Below the pieces are notes generated by a model, which was given only the letters and a program-made list of their open reading frames with translations, had not been told where the DNA came from and did no database searches. The translations under genes and the position numbers were made by a program. Shown here piece by piece: positions 1 through 9,666 of a stretch of 57,593 nt of DNA. Every line of letters begins with the position of its first letter. The first letter of the stretch is position 1. Origin of the DNA: Nymphaea colorata (lineage: Eukaryota; Streptophyta; Magnoliopsida; Nymphaeales; Nymphaeaceae); contig NW_022204882.1 in assembly GCF_008831285.2 (NCBI RefSeq), forward strand, positions 1 to 57,593, written 5' to 3'.

Positions 1-145
1 ACTCTCCAAAATGATCATAAATAATTAACGCATTAATTTAATTATTGTAATCCGCCAGACTCTGCAACAAACCATCAGATAATATGATACGTAGCCAAAT
101 GGGAAACAGTTTAAAAATATAAGCAAAATCTTATCAGTAGCATCC

Positions 146-490
146 TCAGTAGCAAAGCTCCTCGCTCTGGTATTCCTCGGTCGAGCTGATTCTTTCCTCA
201 GGCTTGCCTCCACGATCTCCTTTCTTCTTGTGGCTCTGCACGATGGATTTGGCCGTCGAGTAGTTGATTCCGAACTTGCGGCAACCTAAGTGGAGGGATG
301 GTACATTGATGATGCTCCAGCCGTTCTGGATGCAGCGAATCAGTTTAGCACGAGCCTCCTTTCCCACCTTTTTGTACTTTTTGGTGGCTCTGCGCAGAGA
401 GACGAACTGCGGCTCCACCTGGTTGCAGATGAGAGTGACAGGGACGGGATTGGGTGAGTCTGGGAGGAGGGGGGTGGCCACGGCGCGCAT
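146..490 (-). CDS. Small helix-turn-helix protein, frame-broken
   Basis: About 110 residues ending at TGA. A basic stretch (KKYKKVGKEARAKLI) is followed by a helix-turn-helix ending KFGINYSTAKSIV, a form I know from ciliate proteins with a Pipsqueak/transposase-like HTH; the tail is basic then acidic. A GT...AG segment at 286-304 sits exactly where the HTH begins. Splicing it out and adding one A (GCAAG to GCAAAG) gives INV-AA-KFGINYST, a much better HTH than the unspliced reading. The role, probably DNA binding in the nucleus, is inferred from the motif only. The ATG at 490 is the first in frame. Confidence 0.6.
   Translation of the reverse strand: MRAVATPLLPDSPNPVPVTLICNQVEPQFVSLRRATKKYKKVGKEARAKLIRCIQNGWSIINVPSLHLGCRKFGINYSTAKSIVQSHKKKGDRGGKPEERISSTEEYQSEELCY
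286..304 (-). other. Putative 19-nt intron in the HTH gene
   Basis: GTACCATCCCTCCACTTAG has the same GTA start and YAG end as the 20-nt introns elsewhere in the window and falls at the first helix of the HTH. It is one base shorter than the other nine, which may be the same base-loss problem seen in nearby exons. Confidence 0.5.
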
Positions 491-750
491 GGATGAGTTA
501 ATAATATTATATAATATTATTAGTTAATCGTACAATTAAACGCCAAAGGTGCACTCGCAGTGGGAAGGATTCGCGACCACTAGGGCAATAAACCCTCCAG
601 GGAAGTGGTGAAGCCCCCTCGGACCTAAACAGATGAAGAGAGGGGGAAAAACTTAGCCAATACTGTTGTTGATAAGCTATATATTGCCTATTCTTTGCAG
701 GGTAGCGCGTGTGGTGATATGTGATGATGCTCGAGTAATGATGGATTTGA

Positions 751-1893
751 TCATTTCTTCTGGAGGATGTTGAAGAAATACTCCACTTCCAGAATGCCGT
801 CGTCGGCAGGTCCGTGCAGTGCACTCCGTTCTTCGCCTTGTCCTTCCCGAACACCGCCCGCAGAGACTTCGGACGCACCGTCCTCGCCATCTCAGGGTCG
901 TGAGGACCGCAGATTTCGCGCAAGGCTGGGACCACGTTCTCCTGACGCACCTCCAAAGCGATGCAGGGACCGTTGGTGAACTCCTCCACTATCTGGTTGT
1001 ATTCAGGCACCACGCCCTTGTAGACTTCCAAGAATTCCTAAATAACGGCTGCACTACCTCTGCGGAGGGACGGTCGAGCCAGAACATTTCGGCAGCGCTG
1101 ACTCGAAGCCGGCGGTGAGGAGGGCGTCGAAGATCTGTCCGACGTAGCCTTCGGTGATGAGGTGAGGCTTGATGACCAGGCAGGAGCAGTTGGTGAAGTA
1201 GGCGGGAGCCTGGAGCGGAGACTTGGCGGAGAAGAAAAGCTCGATTTCCTTGGCGGCGCCCGCTGCAGACTCGCTGCCGTAGATGGCCGACCGCACCTGG
1301 TCCTGTCCGAACTGGCTGCGGATGGAGCCAGTGAAGTCCCTGATCTTGTTGATGCAGTTCTCAGCCAGCACCTCAACCGCCACCACCAGGTCAGAAGTGG
1401 CGTGACTGGTCAGCTCGTTGTAGTAAGGCTTGCCTCGATGCCCCTAAAACAGTCGTTCCGCCTCCTGCTTGCCCAGTTTGGCGATCTTGAGGTTGGTAAT
1501 GGAAAAGCCTGCTTCCTCTGCGGCGTTGATGATCTTTCCAATGCTGAGATAGGCATCGGGGGTAATTAGAAGCAGTCCTCTGCGTTATGGATATTCTACT
1601 TGCCTCGCTGGACCTCGAACTTGCCGCGTGTGAACTAATCTGCGAAGTCGACAACTTTAAGTGTCTGGCGTAGACGTTGAGGACGGCTCCGACGAAGATG
1701 TCCTTGAGCTGCAGGGAGGCGTATTCGCAGCGTTTGAGGAAGATGCGTTTATTCTTGACGTCGTACTAGGTGCGGCGAGCAGTACCATTTCAATCGACTT
1801 GTCCTTGAGGAAGTAGGTCAGGTTGTAAGTCCTCACCAGGGAAGCCGCAGAGTCGAACCACTCAACGATGAACACGTACCTGTCCTCAGCCAT
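751..1893 (-). CDS. NME7: NME7-like protein: DM10 domain plus two NDK domains
   Basis: About 360 residues, close to human NME7. The DM10 domain starts at residue 5 (RYVFIVEWFDSAASLVR) and runs to about 90. The first NDK domain (about 95-225) contains GLLLITPDAYLSIGKI and EIELFF; the second (about 235-360) contains EFLEVYKGVVPEY, GPHDPEMAR and NGVHCTDLP and ends EVEYFF. NME7 is a component of axonemal doublet microtubules and of the gamma-tubulin ring complex. The catalytic His is present in the second NDK (VHCTDLP) but is Tyr in the first (AIYGSES), so only the second is likely active. Three 20-nt introns restore the family sequence, plus one base missing in a run of A at 1087-1089. TAG/TAA codons read as Gln. 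Confidence 0.93.
1038..1057 (-). other. 20-nt intron, NME7
   Basis: GTAGTGCAGCCGTTATTTAG. Removal joins RPSAE to EFLEVYKG exactly as the NDK family requires. Confidence 0.9.
1580..1599 (-). other. 20-nt intron, NME7
   Basis: GTAGAATATCCATAACGCAG. Removal creates RGK-GLLLITPDAYL, the first beta strand of the first NDK domain. Confidence 0.9.
1766..1785 (-). other. 20-nt intron, NME7
   Basis: GTACTGCTCGCCGCACCTAG. Removal joins SIEM to YDVKNKRIFLKR, the conserved DM10 core. Confidence 0.92.
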
Positions 1894-1966
1894 CAGTTAC
1901 AATTATAATCAATATAGAAACAGGCCCAAGGAGGAAACAGATGGATGCAAAATATGACAAGATGGA

Positions 1967-3078
1967 TCACTGGGGAGGAATGATGCAACCGGCCTCGCTT
2001 TGACTGTAGATAAGACCCTATGGACAGAAAATGCAGGTCCTTCCTGCACTGTCCGGGAAACTGCCGGCAGGACAAGCCACGCACCCTCTCCCGTCGAAGA
2101 TTGGCGTGCTGCTTGGACATTTCTGGCACTCTCCCTTGAGGAGGAGAGGAGTGGCGTAAGGACAGCTGCAATCCTGCGTCTTTGCGTTGAATTTCAATGG
2201 GGCTTGCACTGAGTGCATGTCTTTGATTCTGAGCTCCAAACGGTGGGGGGCGAGCAGTTGATGCAACTGCCGGTGATGTCCAGATGCGGCGCGGTGGGAG
2301 GACAGTCGCACTTGTGCAAGTGGAAGTCGTAGACGAACCCCTGCAGCACATTTCGCAGTTGAGAGTGGCGTTGTCGTAGTGGTGGTTCTCGGGACAGGGG
2401 ATGCAGGTCTTCGTGTTGGCGTTCCAGTAGTTGGGCGAGGGACAGGCCACGCAGGAGGAGTCCTTAGCCAGGTAGGGCTGCGAGGGGGGACATACGCACG
2501 AGGAAGTAGCAGCATCGAAGGTCTTTCCGACAGGGCAGACGATGCACTTGCGGTTGAAGGAGTCCCAGTTGCTTCCCTAAGCGCAGCCCACGCAGCTGTT
2601 GTTGAATGCAAGGTAAGGCAGTGCCTTGGGGCAAGTGCAGCGCCTCAGTTGCTGGTCGTATTCCAGGTTGCTGGGACATGATACGCACTTCTGCGTTTTG
2701 CAGTTCCAGAACTTGGGAGCGGGACAGGAGAGGCACTGTCCGTCTGCGGAGAGGTGCGGGTGGGTGGCAGGGCATTCGCAGTTGCTGGTCTTGGGATTGA
2801 ACTGGGCGGGGGCGTGGCAGGTGATGCAAGTCTTGGAGGAGCTGCTCCAAACTGAGGGGACTGCAGGCGGTGCAGCGACCACTGATGTGGACGTAGGGCG
2901 TAGAGGGAGGACAGACGCAGGAGAGAGATGCATCGTCGAAGACGTATGTATCGGGACAGCAGATGAAGCTGGCGTCAGTGGTGGCGTGGCTGCTGCTGAC
3001 GGAAGGAGAGCTGAAGGCCGAGAGCAAGAAGAGCGCGAAGAGGAGGATAGTGCGGCTGCTTGGAGAAGAAGAGGGCAT
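1967..3078 (-). CDS. Secreted cysteine-rich (growth-factor-receptor-like) repeat protein
   Basis: About 365 residues. It begins with an N-terminal hydrophobic signal (ILLFALFLLSAFSSPSV). The rest is repeated modules of the type C-x2-C-P...W/Y..-x-C-x-C-x2-C-P, for example SCPAPKFWNCKTQKCVSC and ACPSPNYWNANTKTCIPC, in the style of the ciliate Cys-rich growth-factor-receptor-like families. No membrane segment follows, so secretion is likely. It ends CIIPPQ-TGA, 73 bp upstream of the NME7 ATG on the same strand. A frame break near 2850 in a C run (one extra C) and another near 2340 interrupt the repeats. The ligand or function is unknown. Confidence 0.8.
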
Positions 3079-3498
3079 GATTCAACTGTAGAGCGATTGA
3101 TCAATAAATTATATTGAAAAAGCACCAATATTAATAAATCAAATTCAAAAATCAAATAACTACAATAGGCAAAATATGCTTGGCTTCAAAACTCAAACCA
3201 AGCAAGGATATAGGCCCTGTTATATGGCTTTCAACGGCGAATCAGCGAGGAAAGAAAGCCAAGTGATTATCCATTTAATTTTGCCAAAAACACATTTTTG
3301 ATAGTTTGGCATTTGATGGGAGTTGAGTTCGTCGATTAAATTCCCAAATATTTATTTTCCAATTTCGAATAAAAATACTCGATACTGGGTCCGCTCCACC
3401 CTTCAAATAGATTTTCGCTTCCTATCTTTGCTTCGGGTGCTAAGTTACCCTTTTTGACTGGAAGTCTATTGGATTTGCCAACCATAATAATTTGATTC
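3079..3498. other. Divergent intergenic region
   Basis: AT-richer spacer between the start of the Cys-rich gene (minus) and the next plus gene. It must hold both promoters. I see no conserved coding frame or RNA gene. Confidence 0.5.
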
Positions 3499-4049
3499 AT
3501 GAAGGCTCCCAAGGTGAAGACCCAATCCAGCCACCAGCAGCTGCCCAAACCGCGCAAGGACAGCGATAAACTCTCGCCCTCCACCGCCTCGCCCCACAGT
3601 CCCGCCAACCTCAGCAACCAATTCAAATCCTGCGAAGACCTGTGGTCCTCCAACTACGACCTCCAGGACGGGGACAGACTGGCGCAGTCGGTCACCGCCA
3701 TCGAGGGCTCCCAGGAAGAAATGAAGGCCCGTTTGATAAAATGGTGGAGTTTCTAGCCGCCCAGATCGCCAGGAACAACGAGGAGAACAAACGGCTAGCC
3801 GATGAGGTGGTGCGGTTGGGAAGGGAGGTGAAGGAGTGCAGCCAAGACATCAAGACGATTGAGGCACTGATGGTGCCGAAGGGGAAGGAGCGGGCGCCCC
3901 ACGAGGAGACCTCTCTGGAGAAATCGCATTCCCGCATCAGCAGTTCGAGCGCCAGCAGGAGGATGCTGCTAAGCAGCAGGAGCAACGAGCGGTTGTTCGC
4001 CTCCAAGAGAATCTCCGGAAAACTGTTCACGGGCAGGCTCAGGCCCTGA
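3499..4049 (+). CDS. Coiled-coil protein, unknown function
   Basis: About 180 residues. The N-terminal third is basic, Ser/Pro-rich and probably disordered. The middle, MVEFLAAQIARNNEENKRL followed by DEVVRLGREVKE, is a clear heptad coiled coil; the C-terminus is Ser/Arg-rich (SRISSSSASRRMLLSSR). The two halves are in different frames, joined by one missing T near 3731 (CGTTTGAT). It ends in TGA. No family recognised. Confidence 0.65.
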
Positions 4050-4252
4050 CTCCCTCATTTTTATACTCTTCGCAAGAATAATCAGCGGAACATAAAAACC
4101 AATCCCCCCTCCCAAACCCCGCCTCCATTCTGCTCAAAGACCGCTGGCTTCCTTCCGGGCAGATACCCGCATTTAAAAATGCGGATGTATGGAAGTATAA
4201 GCAATGGGCGTTATGAATGAGATGGTGATGATAATAGGATAATAGTTAGTTG

Positions 4253-4476
4253 ATGGAGATGGAGGAAGCGATCGCCGAGTACGTGCCCCGCGAGCCTACG
4301 AGACGCGGTAGATGAACCTGGAGCGCAGGAGGGTGTTCTTCCTGGTGCTCAACCGCACCGGCAAGCTCGAAGAAGCCATCATCATGGCCAACATCAACGT
4401 CAACATCAAGTACCTGCACTGCAAGTACAAACCGGAACTCGTCAGCAGGCTCCACGCCTACCAGGCCGCGCAGTGA
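4253..4476 (+). CDS. Small conserved-looking protein, unknown
   Basis: About 74 residues. It begins MEMEEAIAEYVPREP, then after one missing base near 4298 continues YETRQMNLERRRVFFLVLN with a helical tail ending HAYQAAQ-TGA. The TAG in the join reads as Gln. Good codon bias and a compact helical composition support coding. I do not recognise the family. Confidence 0.5.
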
Positions 4477-5167
4477 TCCCCTCTCTTGATTTTCAACTTT
4501 AAAATGCAAAAATGCCAAGATGGGCCGGTTTAAATAAGGTGGCAGGGTGGGCCGATGGCAGAGCTTCAGATTGAATTATATGCCGATATTATTTGAACCA
4601 TATTCTTTTTTGAAATTTCCAAAAAAACCAATCAGACATTGGCCGCCCTCAACTTACCACCAGGTAGGCAACCCCCACCCAAACTTGTACTTCTTTATCG
4701 GCTAACCATCCCCTAACCGCCATTCCATTTTTTGAAGTCGAATGGACCGATGTATGGAGTGTGAAAGTGGCACGGTGGTTGGAGACGATTTGAATGTAAG
4801 TTTGGGTGGGGTTTTTGGGGGAGGTGGGGTAGTGAGAGTGGCGTAAAAAAATGATTATTGAGTCAGTGGAAGACTAGTTGTTGATTCACAGATTTTGCGG
4901 TATTTATTAGCGACCCTCCTGCTAAGGCAACCCAACCGTGGCGGAAGGGGGCACCCTTAATCAAATTTTTCGATAGAATCTTCAAAACAAAAAGATAAAA
5001 ATAGAAATATTCACCATTCCCCCACCTGGAAGAACCCCATATTACTAATACAGATCACCCAAGACCAGCCACCGCATAACTAATCATTTCGCCCAGCAGT
5101 ACTGACAGCCTATGGGCAAGTGATAGTCGATGGTCCTCTTTATAAAATTTAAATATAAATGGAAAAG
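4477..5167. other. Intergenic, no gene seen
   Basis: 690 bp with G-rich and T-rich patches. Only short frames occur (a 37-codon ORF from 4742 with two CxxC-like cysteines), and none is supported. Confidence 0.4.
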
Positions 5168-8100
5168 ATGGCCTTCGTGGTCCAGGGGGAAATGCTGCAG
5201 ACCGTCCTCATCAAGGAGGAAGGGGTGGGACTGGGCAGCTGGCCGCAGAGACTCAATTTCACCGCCGCCTTGGTTTCGGTCATTTATCTCACCATTACTA
5301 ATTCGATCGTTTAGGCGAGTAACATTATATTCGCCAATATAATGGTAACCCGCCCTTAACCCAGCTAGCAGATCGATACATCCATAAACATCCAGCCATC
5401 TCCACCGCCCTCACGTGGATCCTCTTCGCAGTCTCGCTCCAAATTGTCACCCTCTCAGTAGCGATGGTGCTGCTGAGGTGAAATAGGGCAATACCGATGC
5501 AAATAGACTTCGTCTAGCCATTCAGAAATATGTAGCATACTGGCTTATAATATATGAGATAATACTAGTGCCCTGCTCTGTACTGGTGATCACTGTAAGC
5601 ATTATGTTATCAGTATACCTGTGGCTCTAGCTTTGAACTCAGGATTGTTACTTTCACTTTGGTCGCCGCTTTATCTACGCGTATAAGATTAGACTGCTCT
5701 ACGGGGAATACTTCCTGGAGTGATTGGACTCATATGGATGGTCTCGCCGTAGATTTCGCCCCTGTGCTTGACCACGCTCAATCTTTTTCTCCTCTTGCAG
5801 AGGTGCTCCAAAATGGTAGTTTTGCCACTATACAGCGCGTTTATCTCCTGCTCGATACTGCCTACAACATCGTGGTATTTATCAATGTAAATTTCGCCAA
5901 GGATATCACTGGCTGCATTTGGTCCTCATCACCCTCGCCATCCCAGCCGTTGAGTTCTTCCTCCCCGCCTAGTCGCAGCAATCCGAACAGGCCAATGAAG
6001 TCTTGATGAACGCCATCGTCAAATTGCACAACGGGGACTCCATATCCAAGGCTGAGGAATGGAATATCTACAGAATCGTCCATCGGTTCCAGGAGGAGGC
6101 CAGGATGCACGACCTCAGCATCGGACTGTAGGAGCAAGCAGTCATGGAGGGACTGCACAAGGAGATGACCAAGAACGCCCTGTGCTGCTTCCTCAAGGCA
6201 AAGCTGGCTCTCGATAAGGCCATCAATCCTGCAGACCTGCTCTTGGACATCCAGAACTCGGAGGCGGAGCTGTACGGGGCGTAGTTCAGCATGGAAGTGC
6301 TGACGCGCATCCACACGGTCAGCCGGTCGGTGGAGGAGAGGGGCAAGTTCGAGGAGCGGCTCAGGATGATGAAACTGGTGCACAAGCTGGAGCGAGAGTT
6401 CTTGGGCGACGATAGGATCGGAGGAATGGTGGTGATCCGCGCGGAGAAGTACAAGGAGGAGTTCCACCGCAAGGCCGAACAGGCAGTCGCCCTCTACACT
6501 TCCCTGTGGAGGTCTGCAGGCAGGGCGAAGGAGGAGAAGATGGTGAGGGACCTGGAGGAGCTCTGCAAGGTGGAGCAGGAGTGCATCGACCTCCTGACCG
6601 TTCTCAAGACCTACAAGGAGGTGAGGACGGAAGCGATGATCTTCAACTCGATCCAGCACAGTTTCTGCAACTCCTCGCTAGACGAGCAGCACGCGCTGCT
6701 CAACGTCAGCAAGCACAAGTAGGTCCTGGGCGAGATGGGATAGACCAAGTTCATCCTGGTCTACAACAACCAAATAGTGGACATTTCGCAGCAGTTCAGC
6801 AGCCAGATACAGACAAAGCAGGCCTTCCTCATCGGCAGCGAAGTGCTATCGATCGTCCCTCCCGAGTTCCACGAGTACTATCGCACCCATATCAACAAGT
6901 GGCTCAGCACTCCCTCCTCCACCCGCATCATCCTCCCCTTCTGCTCCACCCAAAATCCCAACGTCTTCTTCCCCTTCGAATGCGCCTTCAAGATCCTGCC
7001 TGAAATCTCAGGAGGGATCAAGTATCTCATCCACATTAAGAACAGCTTCAATTGCATCAATGAGTCCTTCCTGGTCTACTCGCTGAGCATGGATCGCATT
7101 GTAAAATTGTCTAAGTCCTTCTACGAGGCCTATGACGTAGCAGAGCAAGACAGCCTCAGCCTTACAGCTTAGGAATTGCTCGGGATCGATCTCACCTTTA
7201 TCAGCAATTATTCCCGAGCGCAGGCGAACGAGTAGAGAGTCTGCGAGGTTAATCTCAAGAAGTTATAAAAGAAAATTTCCTCTAAGATGTCCCTGAAAAG
7301 CAGCCACCAGCACGTGCTAAAATTGGTTGAAATATACGAGACAAAGGAGAGCAGGTTTTTCCTGCTTGTGATTACTTCCAAACTGGAGGAGAACATGGGA
7401 ATATCGATGAGCGAAGTCAACATCCACGACCGGCTCAAATTCACTGAGAAGAAGCTATCGATAAGGGAGATTAACGAATCCACCACCTTCTGTCCCATCA
7501 AAAACCCGTATGAGTAGATCCTAGATGAGCGGCTCAGCCAGCACAGGAGCATCGTAAACCATACCTACATGCGCACTCTCATCATACTCTTCATCATCCT
7601 CTTGGTCATTGGACTGAGTGGCTTCCTGTAGTTCAATTCAGTGCTAAACACCTCAGCGAATGCCCTGTCCGATAAGATAAACGACTACGCTGCTGAGGTG
7701 AGCAGTTACGAGTCCATCTATGTGCTATTCTATCAATACTATATCTACATCCACACGCTAACCTACCCCAAAGATTTCATCATGCCTAAATCTAAGATCA
7801 ACGTTACTCAGTTCCAGCTCCAGTATAAGGCCAAAGTGGTGAAAACTCTCGGCAATTTATTATCTATCTCCGTCGATCCTTCCACCAGGATCAATCCTAT
7901 CCCTTTTTAGATCAAATACCCCAAATACAAGCTGGAAGGCTTGACTGATCCCACTTCCTTACTGCCCATTTTGGAGGGTGTTAAGAGATCTCTAGCCACA
8001 GCTACCACCACTAATTTTTCCTTTGTTTTGATGAACGCCAATATCGTCGATACTTATATTGAAGCTTTGGTGCCGATTGATACTGACATTCTTCTCTAGA

Positions 8101-9248
8101 GCCAGTAGCAGTAGCGCTACATTTTGATCTCTGCTAGTCTGGCCCTGATAATTGTTATCTTTGTGGTGAAGGTGCAATACATGAAGGTAAGAATGGTGAC
8201 CTGGAGCATCCTGGATCTGCATGGAAAATTGACCAAAGAGATGATCAAAAGCCAACTCTCCCATCTAAACAAGTTCAAAGAAGTGGTACTGATGAGCACG
8301 AGTGATGCAAAACAGGCGAAGGATCATCTGGAGGATCACCATTATAAATTTTTGCAAAAGGCTCCTTTATAGCCAGTACAAAAATAGAAATTTTCACGTG
8401 CGTTAATGAGCGACAATCTCATCCTTATCTTGATCTTGCTAGCATGGGTCTTTTTCTATTTTATGTGCTATCGGGAAATAGACATCTACAAAAACTAGGT
8501 AAAATCCATCATCGATTACACTGCGCAAATCTAACTCACCAGCAAAATGAACACCGCATATGCTGAGAACTACTATCGGTAGGCAGTGCAGGAGCTCTTG
8601 CCTCCTGATCAGCGATGCGAGTAGAAGATTCATGGCTATTTGCATATACCCAGCCTCGTTTCCTCAGCCCTCCCGTCCTCTTTCAATGATTTCATCATCC
8701 AATAAGCGAGCATCCTCACGCAAAACGTATGCCTAAACCCAGGCTTCATCTCAGCCATCCGCAAGGATCTTCTCTTCTCGTCTATGGACTGCAACAAGGT
8801 CATGAATGGCATCCTCAACAAGGGATTCAACGAAGCCTTTCCTCTAACGCTCCACAACACCATGGAACACCACAAGAAACGACTGAGCTAATTCGGCAAG
8901 GACTATGACTCCAAGTCATCGACATACCCTACTTTCGCCGAGATTATATTTGCCCGAAGAGGACTAGACTCTATCATATCGATCCTGAATACAGCCTTCA
9001 AGGGTGAGGTGAGTTCCTATCTCACTGAGAAACAGAATAACTTCGGCAACCTGGCAGGGTATGCGATGATAATGACGGTGGGGGTGTTGGGATTGGTGGG
9101 GGTGTATCTGTGTATGATGCGGAATCGGTGCAGGGTGGGGAGGAAATGCTTCGCCATGCTACCCAAAAAGCTTATATATAATATAAAAGTTTCTAAGTAT
9201 CTCGTCAAGGGGAGCCTTTTAGATTAAATTTAGTGTCTCAGCTGCTGA
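5168..9248 (+). CDS. Giant polytopic membrane protein with PAS-like segment
   Basis: About 1,350 residues. N-terminal membrane segments include LTWILFAVSLQIVTLSVAMV and YWLIIYEIILVPCSVLVITV. A roughly 250-residue helical cytoplasmic stretch follows (nt 5990-6760), then a PAS-like piece (VYNNQIVDIS, IGSEVLSIVPPEFHEYY, nt 6757-6910). Later membrane segments include RTLIILFIILLVIGLSGFL (7573-7629), YILISASLALIIVIFVV (8118-8170), LILILILLAWVFFYFMCY and one near 9065. From about 5910 to 9248 it is one uninterrupted frame crossing more than twenty TAG/TAA codons, the best single proof of the code here. The architecture resembles large ciliate PAS-containing membrane proteins annotated TmcB-like, possibly sensory; that assignment is inference. 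Frame is unresolved at 5480-5910. Confidence 0.8.
5345..5364 (+). other. 20-nt intron, polytopic membrane gene
   Basis: GTAACCCGCCCTTAACCCAG. Removal gives ANIM-LADRYIHKHPAIST leading into the second membrane segment. Confidence 0.85.
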
Positions 9249-9666
9249 ACCAACTTCTCATGATTTTTATATACTTTTTACATTCATATGGGCTGAGGAT
9301 TTGAAGCTGGAAGGTTGTGGTGGAATAAATTGAAATTGCAATCTTAATAATCAAGAAAAGATTAATCGAATAAGAGTGAATGAATTCCAGATCGAAGAAA
9401 TGATTACTGTTATCTTCGTGAACCAAATCTAAATCCGAATTCTACAACTGGGATTGATGATAATGATATTCTAAGTAAATCATTTTTATCCTACCGAATA
9501 AACGACGATAATACGATATCATCTTCTTTCCCCCTTGCTTACATACCTTCAACTGATTTTTCCCTTCCCAACAAACCGAAAAAACTTCTCTCCGAAGTTT
9601 GTATAGGAAGATCATTGATTATATATAGGTACGTTTAAACGCATTCTATAATTCTAATTTGTTTCT
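9249..9666. other. Intergenic, AT-rich
   Basis: Between two plus-strand genes. Nothing coding or structured is recognisable; it presumably carries the polyadenylation signal of the upstream gene and the promoter of the next. Confidence 0.45.

Noticed and set aside
1-60. A telomere or chromosome end on the left side
   Set aside because: The first bases are ordinary AT-rich sequence with no C-rich repeats.
2464-3117. Overlapping frames rich in Pro/Arg or Gly/Glu in the Cys-rich gene
   Set aside because: They are alternative frames of the Cys-rich repeats; only the frame with regular cysteines fits a protein family.
5862-6659. A 265-codon open frame on the minus strand
   Set aside because: It is the shadow of the plus-strand membrane-protein gene, Leu/His-rich from antisense of Glu/Lys/Gln codons, with no domain.
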